Below, one piece after another: positions 58,759-64,000 of a stretch of DNA of 64,000 bases. A program made the translations under genes and the position numbers. Position 1 is the first letter of the stretch; the number at the start of each line of letters is the position of its first letter. Location: NCBI GenBank assembly GCA_963819735.1, contig CAWFXC010000005.1:62001-126000 (forward strand), given 5' to 3'. Under the pieces are notes generated by a model that did no database searches, was not told the origin of the DNA, and was given only the letters and a program-made list of their open reading frames with translations. The stretch comes from CAWFXC01 sp963819735. Its GTDB lineage: Bacteria > Actinomycetota > Acidimicrobiia > IMCC26256 > DASPTH01.

Positions 58759-59532
58759 ATGACTGCTGACATCGCCGATCGCGTCATCATCGTCACCGGT
58801 GCGGGGGCCGGGATCGGACGCGGGATCTCCCGCCACTTCGGCCGCAACGGCGCCAAGGTCGTGCTGGCGGAGTGGAATCCCGAACGGCTCGAGGGTGCGG
58901 TCAAGGAGTTCGAGGGCGAAGGCATCGAGTGCCTCGGCGTGGAGACCAACGTGGCCGAGCGGGCGTCGATCCAGGCGATGGTCGACGCCACCTTCGCCAA
59001 GTGGGGTCGCATCGACGGCCTGGTCAACAACGCGATGACGATCAGCGAGTTCGTACCGGTAGCGGAGTTGACCGAAGAAGCGATCGACATGAACATCAAC
59101 TCGGGGTTGAAGGGCACCCTGTGGGCGATGCAGGCGGTGTTCCCGCACATGAAGGAAGCCGGATGGGGGCGTATCGTCAACGTCGGCTCCGCCGCCGGCA
59201 TCGTGAGCTTCAAGGGGATGGGCGCGTACGGCGCGACCAAGGAAGCGATCCGTTCGCTCACCCGCACCGCGGCGCGGGAGTGGGCCGAGCACGGCATCGT
59301 CGTCAACCTCTACTGCCCGGTGTCGACCGGTCACTACGCGGGCACGAGCCAATTGCTCACCGAGTACAAGCAGGAGGGGATGGCGGTCGTCGAAGCGCTG
59401 AGCCCGAGCGGCTACAACGGCGACGCCGAGACCGACCTCGGACCGGTGGTCGCGTTCCTGCTGTCGGACGGCTGCCGCTACCTCACCGGGCAGACGCTCA
59501 TGCTCGACGGCGGGACGTACGCGTTCGCCTGA
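58759..59532 (+). CDS. SDR family oxidoreductase
   Basis: A protein of 257 aa from ATG 58759. The cofactor motif TGAGAGIG is at 14-21, NNAM at 91-94 (usual NNAG), and the catalytic segment VGSAAGIVSFKGMGAYGATK is near 142-161 with YxxxK. The end YLTGQTLMLDGGTY is typical. It should use NAD(H) or NADP(H) on an alcohol or ketone. It converges on the Anbu gene with a 14-base gap and is not coupled to the genes before it. Confidence 0.87.
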   Translation: MTADIADRVIIVTGAGAGIGRGISRHFGRNGAKVVLAEWNPERLEGAVKEFEGEGIECLGVETNVAERASIQAMVDATFAKWGRIDGLVNNAMTISEFVPVAELTEEAIDMNINSGLKGTLWAMQAVFPHMKEAGWGRIVNVGSAAGIVSFKGMGAYGATKEAIRSLTRTAAREWAEHGIVVNLYCPVSTGHYAGTSQLLTEYKQEGMAVVEALSPSGYNGDAETDLGPVVAFLLSDGCRYLTGQTLMLDGGTYAFA

Positions 59533-59546
59533 TCGGAATCGCGCGG

Positions 59547-60287
59547 TCAGAGCAGGGCGTCGGTCGGGTCGACCATCGGCAGCTCGGCCAACGCGAGCCG
59601 GAGGTGACGGGCCCAGACGCTCTCCAGCCGACTGAGGAAGTCGGAGTCGGCTTCGATCCGCGAGTGCTCGACCACGTGGCTGCCGTTGCGGTACACGCCG
59701 AGGTCGTAGGGCGGCCCGACCGAGAGGTTGGCGCGCGCGGTGCTGATCATCGAGCTGAGCGCGACCTTGGCCGCGCTCGCGAGATCGAGATCGGCGAACG
59801 TCGACAGCTCGAGCAGGAATTTGCCGTACTTGGCTTCGCCGATCTGGACGAACGGTCGGTCCTCGGAGATGCTGATGTAGTTGCCCTCCGGGTACACGAG
59901 GAACACGTCGGGTGGGGCGTTGCCGATCTGCCCGCTGAGGATGAAGGTGGACGTGCCGTCGGCGCCGGATGACGCCAGCGCGGCGCGGTGCTCACCCTCC
60001 ACCGCCACGCTCATGCGGCCCACGTACAGCGCGGCCTCGAACAACCGGTCGACGGTGTGCAGGGACTCCGTCGCGTTCGGGTTCGTGAGGTCGACCTCGA
60101 TGCGGTCGAGCACCTCCTGCGTGGTCGCGAGGTTGCCGGCCGATTGCAGGATGAACGTCCGGTCGGGGGTCGGGTGGAACACGAAGAGCTTGCGGTAGGT
60201 GCCGATGTTGTCGACGCCGGCGTTGGTGCGGGTGTCGGACAACAGCACGATGCCGTCGTGCATCTTCATGGCGAGGCAGTAGGTCAT
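59547..60287 (-). CDS. Anbu (proteasome-related N-terminal-nucleophile peptidase)
   Basis: A protein of 246 aa from ATG 60287. After Met removal the second residue would be the nucleophile Thr: TYCLAMKMHDGIVLLSDTRT, then NAGVDNIGTYRKLFVFHPTP, with the Asp and Lys of the proteasome-type site. Later parts are YGKFLLELSTFADLDLASAA and SVGPPYDLGVYRNGSHVVE. Anbu forms open helical rings and is usually next to transglutaminase, DUF403 (alpha-E) and ATP-grasp genes. None is near here; instead its ATG overlaps the TGA of a VOC-family gene. Confidence 0.87.
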   Translation of the reverse strand: MTYCLAMKMHDGIVLLSDTRTNAGVDNIGTYRKLFVFHPTPDRTFILQSAGNLATTQEVLDRIEVDLTNPNATESLHTVDRLFEAALYVGRMSVAVEGEHRAALASSGADGTSTFILSGQIGNAPPDVFLVYPEGNYISISEDRPFVQIGEAKYGKFLLELSTFADLDLASAAKVALSSMISTARANLSVGPPYDLGVYRNGSHVVEHSRIEADSDFLSRLESVWARHLRLALAELPMVDPTDALL

Positions 60288-60772
60288 GTGCGGGGTCCTT
60301 CGCGGTGGGGATCGCCGGTGCCCTGGATCATCGCCAGCAGCGCCTGGCGTCGCGCGCCGTTGATCAACTCGACGCGCACGCCCAGGCAACGGACGAAGGC
60401 GAAGATGTTCATGTCGGAGTCGGTGCCGACGTCGTAGGCCTCGACCACGCCACCGTCGCGCTCGAGGTCGGCTACCGCGGCGCCGAGGTCGTCGGCCCAG
60501 TAGCCCAGGTGGTGCAACTGGGGAGCGCCGGGGGCGGCCCACGGCGTGTCGGGGATGGCTTCGACCAGCTCGAGGAACGGAGGCCCACTCGTCGAGTACA
60601 CGAACCGTGACGAGAGACGGACGTCGGTGGCGCCGATGCGGACGTCGAGGCGGAAGCTCTGCAGCGCGGTCCAGGTGATGTTCAGCGCGTCGGAGAATCC
60701 CAGCACCGCCGCGCTGAGATCGGGCACCACCACGCCGGTGTGGAAGAAATCGGCGGGATCGAGAGACGTCAT
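60284..60772 (-). CDS. VOC/glyoxalase-family protein
   Basis: A protein of 162 aa. It has the two-module vicinal-oxygen-chelate pattern: DFFHTGVVVPDLSAAVLGFS with the first His, PPFLELVEAIPDTPW with Glu, and QLHHLGYWADDLGAAVADLE with the second His pair. The last strand is RVELINGARR. A metal-dependent isomerase, epimerase or dioxygenase role is possible. It is translationally coupled to the Anbu gene (ATGA), an unusual partner. Confidence 0.8.
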   Translation of the reverse strand: MTSLDPADFFHTGVVVPDLSAAVLGFSDALNITWTALQSFRLDVRIGATDVRLSSRFVYSTSGPPFLELVEAIPDTPWAAPGAPQLHHLGYWADDLGAAVADLERDGGVVEAYDVGTDSDMNIFAFVRCLGVRVELINGARRQALLAMIQGTGDPHREGPRT

Positions 60773-60879
60773 GGGCCGTGACGCTACTGCCGCGGTCGCG
60801 CCCGCCTCGGGCCGATGCGGAGTGAGCGGGTAAGAAGAGGGACGTCACCCCGATCGTCACCCGAGGAGGGCCGAACTCG

Positions 60880-61677
60880 ATGCCTCCGTCTCCTGCCGTG
60901 GATCTGTTCGTCGCCGCGTTGCGCGATCCGTCCGATGACGCGCGCGCCGCGGCCCGCGCGCAGCTCGCGGCCGACGTCGAGACCTTCGGTCCGTTCGGCT
61001 CCGGATCGGGTCCCGCCGCGGTCGATGCCGTGCTCGAGCACCCGCGGATCCTGATGTTCGTCGCCCACGCCGACTGGTCGGCCCCGGTGGTCGACGACGG
61101 CATGGTCACCGTGACCGCCAAGGCACCGCCGACCGCGCCGGTCGGAGGATTCCGCTTCCGCTTCGGTCTCGACGCCGACGGCCGCATCGCGCGCATCGAG
61201 CAGGACCTGCTCCCGGCCGCGCCTCCGGTGGCCACGTTGATCGCGTTGACCGATGCGCAGGTCGAGCTCCTCGCCGAGGGGCTCGCCAACGGAACGCCGA
61301 CCATCGTCGCGTACGTCGATGCCGACGGCCGCCCCCGCCTGTCGTACCGCGCCACGGTGCAGGCCGTCGGGCGCGACCGGTTGGGCATGTGGATCAGGGA
61401 TCCGCACGGTGGGCTCGTCCGCGCGTTGCCGGGTAACCCGCACCTCAGCTGCTTCTACGGCGATCGCGCCCACGGCATCACCCTGCAGTTCCAGGGCCGG
61501 GGCCGGGTCGAGACCGACCCCGTGCTCGTCGACCAGATCTACGACCGGTCACCGAAACCGGAGCGCGACATGGACTGGCGCCGGGGCGGCGTCGCCGTCG
61601 TCGTGGATCTCGACCGGGTGGAGGGACGCGACGCCACTGGGCGGGTGCTCATGAGCGACGCCGCCGACGGGTCGTAG
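60880..61677 (+). CDS. NTF2-like plus PPOX-like two-domain protein
   Basis: A protein of 265 aa from ATG 60880 with GAGGAGG upstream. Residues 1-110 are SnoaL/NTF2-like: VDLFVAALRDPSDDARAAAR, and VGGFRFRFGLDADGRIARIE. Residues 120-255 are a PPOX split barrel: LLAEGLANGTPTIVAYVDAD, GRPRLSYRATVQAVGRDRLG, LVRALPGNPHLSCFYGD and ITLQFQGRGRVETDPVLVDQ. The fusion would place a flavin or F420 domain beside a small-molecule-binding domain. The substrate is unknown. It is divergent from the VOC/Anbu pair. Confidence 0.75.
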   Translation: MPPSPAVDLFVAALRDPSDDARAAARAQLAADVETFGPFGSGSGPAAVDAVLEHPRILMFVAHADWSAPVVDDGMVTVTAKAPPTAPVGGFRFRFGLDADGRIARIEQDLLPAAPPVATLIALTDAQVELLAEGLANGTPTIVAYVDADGRPRLSYRATVQAVGRDRLGMWIRDPHGGLVRALPGNPHLSCFYGDRAHGITLQFQGRGRVETDPVLVDQIYDRSPKPERDMDWRRGGVAVVVDLDRVEGRDATGRVLMSDAADGS

Positions 61678-61745
61678 CCAACGGCTTCACACTCTCTTGG
61701 TAATCCGCGCACGGTGAGATCACAGCGCCACCGCATGATTCAGGT

Positions 61746-62636
61746 GTGGAAGCAATCCTGACGAAGTCGGAGCTGCGCGACTCCCGTCACCTGCTGGGGG
61801 ACTGGGCGGCGTTGCGGAACCTGATCGCCACCGACGGATACATCTTCATGCGTGGACTGCTCGACCCCGAGCTCGTGCGCGGCGTCGGCCGTACGGGGCT
61901 CGGCTTCCTCCAGGCCGCGGGGTGGACGGTGGCGGGAGGCGACCCGGTCACGGCCGCGCCGCAGCTTCCGGTGCGGGCGGTCAGGATGCGCGACGCGTTC
62001 GGACAACCGGGCTACCGCGAGATCGTGATGGACCCCGGGTTCAACCGGATCCCGTGCGAATCGCCGCTCACCGATCTGATGGGTCAGATCCTCGGGCCCG
62101 AAGGCTTCTGCTACCCGCTCAAGGTGCCGCGCGTCGTCTACCCGGTCTCGATCGTCCCCCGGCAGCCCGGCAACTTCGTCCACCAGGACTACGGCTCGGT
62201 GCAGGACATGTTCACCTGTTGGGTGCCGCTCGGTGACGTACCCCGCAGCCTCGGCGGTCTCGCGCTCGAGCCGGGCAGCCAACGGACCAGCCGGGTGCGG
62301 CAGCGCCCTCTGTCCACGCTGCCGCGTGGCTGGTCGACGACCGACTACCGCGCCGGCGACGTCCTCGTGTTCCATTGCCTGACGTCGCACGCCGCGCTGC
62401 CGAACCGCGAGGATCGGCTGCGGTTCTCGGCCGAGTACCGCTGGCAACTCGCCGACCAACCCGCACCGCGCCGGCTGGTGATCGGACCGCAGGGGAACGA
62501 GATCGGCTCCCGCCTCTTCAGCCGCCGGGACTGGTGGAAGGAGGCGCCACGCGGACTCGAACTGTTCGACGACGCTGAAGCTCGGGCCAGCACGCGGCCC
62601 GCGCCACCATCGCGCTTCGTGCAGTTCACGAACTGA
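61746..62636 (+). CDS. Phytanoyl-CoA dioxygenase (PhyH) family protein
   Basis: A protein of 296 aa from GTG 61746. The 2-oxoglutarate/Fe(II) triad is visible: HxD in FVHQDYGSVQDMFTCWVPLG near 140-159 and the distal His in VFHCLTSHAALPNREDRLRF near 208-227, followed by the Arg that binds 2-oxoglutarate. It should hydroxylate a small molecule or lipid using O2 and 2-oxoglutarate. It is not coupled to either neighbour. Confidence 0.84.
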   Translation: MEAILTKSELRDSRHLLGDWAALRNLIATDGYIFMRGLLDPELVRGVGRTGLGFLQAAGWTVAGGDPVTAAPQLPVRAVRMRDAFGQPGYREIVMDPGFNRIPCESPLTDLMGQILGPEGFCYPLKVPRVVYPVSIVPRQPGNFVHQDYGSVQDMFTCWVPLGDVPRSLGGLALEPGSQRTSRVRQRPLSTLPRGWSTTDYRAGDVLVFHCLTSHAALPNREDRLRFSAEYRWQLADQPAPRRLVIGPQGNEIGSRLFSRRDWWKEAPRGLELFDDAEARASTRPAPPSRFVQFTN

Positions 62637-62678
62637 AGTCGGTGGACAGGAGCTGACGCGCGACGAGAGGTGTCGACG

Positions 62679-63434
62679 TCACATCCCGGGGAAGGTGCGG
62701 CGCAGCTCGTCGAGGTCGGCCGAGCCGTGGACCGGAGGCGTGTGCGCGGGGTCGAGGCGTCCGTAGATCAGCCGCACGAACGCCTCGGCCGGGAGCTCGA
62801 GGTCCGGTGGGTGGTCGTACCCGGTCGCGGTCAGTGAGACGCGGGAAGGGCCGAGCGAGAGGGTGAACGCGCGCGACGGTTCGGTGGTGCGCACGCTGAT
62901 CACACGCTCGTCGTCAGCCGGTTTGCCGGTGAATCCCGCGATCATGCCGAGGTTGTCGATGATCACGGCGGTCGCGTCGGTCGGCAGCGTCGCCGCGGGT
63001 TGCAGTGCGACCTCGACGTCCCACGTGTGGAGCGCGTGTTCGTTCACACGGAGGCCGACGAATCCCTGGGCGTCGAGTTCCAGCGGTCCCATCGAGAAGC
63101 GGAGCTTCTCCCGTTCGGCGTCGGTGAGCGAGGCAAGCTGGTCGACGAGCGCGGCGTCGGCGACCAGCGCGTCGGCCGCCTGCGCCTCGGGCGACTTCGC
63201 GTTCCATTCGTCCCAGATCGGCGGGGCGAAGTCGTCGGCCAGCTCGTGCCCGGAGCGCGTGGCCTCGATGCGCGACCCCATGATCACCGCGCCCGACCCG
63301 ACGTGGGAGAGCACGTCGGCGATGCTCCACTCCGACGGATAGGCCGACGCGCGTAGCTGCGCGCCGTCGAGCGGTTCGACGAGCGCGCGCAGCCGCGCGA
63401 CCGACGCCCGCAGGGCGGTGAGCTCGTCGATCAT
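62679..63434 (-). CDS. Maleylpyruvate-isomerase/DinB-like protein (mycothiol-dependent group)
   Basis: A protein of 251 aa from ATG 63434. The N-terminal four-helix DinB-like domain has SEWSIADVLSHVGSGAVIMG near 34-53 with the first metal His, and VGLRVNEHALHTWDVEVALQ near 125-144 with the HxxxH-like pair. A C-terminal MDMPI-C-like domain starts near 160. Members use mycothiol as a thiol cofactor, which fits an actinobacterium. Its ATG overlaps the TGA of the DoxX gene (ATGA). Confidence 0.82.
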   Translation of the reverse strand: MIDELTALRASVARLRALVEPLDGAQLRASAYPSEWSIADVLSHVGSGAVIMGSRIEATRSGHELADDFAPPIWDEWNAKSPEAQAADALVADAALVDQLASLTDAEREKLRFSMGPLELDAQGFVGLRVNEHALHTWDVEVALQPAATLPTDATAVIIDNLGMIAGFTGKPADDERVISVRTTEPSRAFTLSLGPSRVSLTATGYDHPPDLELPAEAFVRLIYGRLDPAHTPPVHGSADLDELRRTFPGM

Positions 63435-64000
63435 GCCGAGACCGCGGCGGCCGGCGTCGGGTCGGCCGAGACGGGTGAGGCCGACGCCTCGGGTGCGGGT
63501 GCGGGCGAGGCGGGTGCAGTGGCGGCGGGAGCCGGAGGACGCGCGGTCAACAGCTTGACCAGCGCGACGCCGGTGAACGCGACCGCGCCGACCGCGACCA
63601 CCGCTGCGAGTCGCTTCGACAGCGGCAGGCCGAGGCGCACCTTGCCCGGTCCGGCGGCGGCGAGCACGGTGGCGAGGGCCAGGTTGGTCAGCGCCAACTC
63701 GTACCCGCCGTTGGCGGCCAGCGGACCGTTCTTGCGGTGCGTCGCCACCGCGACGGTCATCGCGCCCGCGATCGCAATCGGGCCGAGCGGATCGGCGAGG
63801 CCGGCGGCGGTCAGGAGACCGCCCCCGAGTTCGGACGCGCCGGCGAGCGCCGCCATGGGCCGGCCCGGGGAGAGGCCGATCGACTCGAAGCCGGCGCTGG
63901 TCTTCTCGAGGCCGTGACCGCCGAACGCCCCGAACAACTTCTGGGCCCCGTGGGCGGCGAGGTATCCACCGAGCACGACCCTGCCCGCTACCAGTGCGCT
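63431..64000 (-). CDS. DoxX-family membrane protein, N-terminus outside window
   Basis: The frame is open through the window edge, so the true start lies beyond position 64000. The visible part begins VVLGGYLAAHGAQKLFGAFG, the family's first membrane segment and HGxQK motif. ELGGGLLTAAGLADPLGPIA, ALTNLALATVLAAAGPGKVR and LAAVVAVGAVAFTGVALV follow as further membrane segments. The C-terminal 45 residues are Ala/Pro-rich and probably disordered. DoxX-like proteins are poorly defined membrane proteins linked to redox processes. It is coupled to the DinB-like gene. Confidence 0.82.
   Translation of the reverse strand, partial: SALVAGRVVLGGYLAAHGAQKLFGAFGGHGLEKTSAGFESIGLSPGRPMAALAGASELGGGLLTAAGLADPLGPIAIAGAMTVAVATHRKNGPLAANGGYELALTNLALATVLAAAGPGKVRLGLPLSKRLAAVVAVGAVAFTGVALVKLLTARPPAPAATAPASPAPAPEASASPVSADPTPAAAVSA

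Noticed and set aside
59547..61388. A 613-codon minus-strand frame continuing upstream of Anbu
   Set aside because: Anbu requires Thr at position 2 after ATG 60287. The upstream part lies antisense to the NTF2-PPOX gene and over the VOC gene in another frame, with Arg/Ser-rich sequence.
1..64000. CRISPR arrays, insertion sequences, prophage genes, rRNA or tRNA genes
   Set aside because: No regularly spaced repeats with unique spacers, no transposase or integrase sequence and no RNA gene structure were seen on either strand.

Overview
The window is GC-rich, densely packed bacterial DNA. Its gene content is that of a lipid-degrading actinomycete: mycobacterium-like FadD acyl-CoA ligases, FadE acyl-CoA dehydrogenases (ACADs) and enoyl-CoA hydratases, many short-chain dehydrogenases (SDRs), PPOX-class flavoproteins, a maleylpyruvate-isomerase/DinB-like protein and an orphan Anbu peptidase. 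GTG and TTG starts and 4-nt stop/start overlaps are common. I infer Actinomycetota, perhaps Acidimicrobiia. That placement rests on gene content alone, without a database search.

From about 0.6 to 41.6 kb the window is an acyl-CoA catabolic block of several transcription units. From left to right they are: (i) minus-strand acyl-CoA ligase, DUF7064/7065-like protein and APH-type kinase with a C-terminal DUF6285-like domain, divergent from a NIPSNAP-like protein; (ii) minus-strand second APH-like kinase plus Dabb protein, divergent from an ACAD, a SnoaL-like domain and a cytosolic receptor-like protein; (iii) minus-strand ligase, SDR, DapB-like oxidoreductase and Baeyer-Villiger-type monooxygenase; (iv) minus-strand secreted substrate-binding protein, third APH-like kinase, enoyl-CoA hydratase and SnoaL-like protein, divergent from (v) a long plus-strand run of amidohydrolases, ACADs, hydratases, SDRs, three ligases around a thioesterase, a tandem ACAD pair, a LeuC/LeuD-type hydro-lyase and an IclR regulator. 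Five AAAGnTCtAGAT-like elements lie just upstream of these units, one at each head, which suggests one regulon. The likely theme is uptake of a branched or cyclic acid, CoA activation, repeated beta-oxidation-type cycles and ring or side-chain oxidation. Kinase-assisted handling of hydroxyacyl-CoA is possible. The substrate cannot be read from the sequence.

From 41.6 to 64 kb the genes are more varied: VOC protein, TetR/MFS efflux pair, nitroreductases, PiT phosphate permease with its DUF47 partner, ferredoxin, flavin monooxygenase, amidase, a thioredoxin-like protein, an HO-like diiron protein, PPOX proteins, an acetoacetate-decarboxylase-like protein, YihY and AI-2E family membrane proteins, the Anbu peptidase, a PhyH dioxygenase and a DoxX protein running off the end.

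The most striking feature is the thioredoxin/TlpA-like gene at 50417-51486 (minus). Its active-site cysteine position is an in-frame TGA, the frame stays thioredoxin-like after it, and a SECIS-like two-tier hairpin follows at once. It is a strong selenoprotein candidate. A caution applies: at least seven genes here carry single-base frameshifts, so sequence error must be excluded first. No RNA genes, CRISPR arrays, insertion sequences or phage genes were seen.
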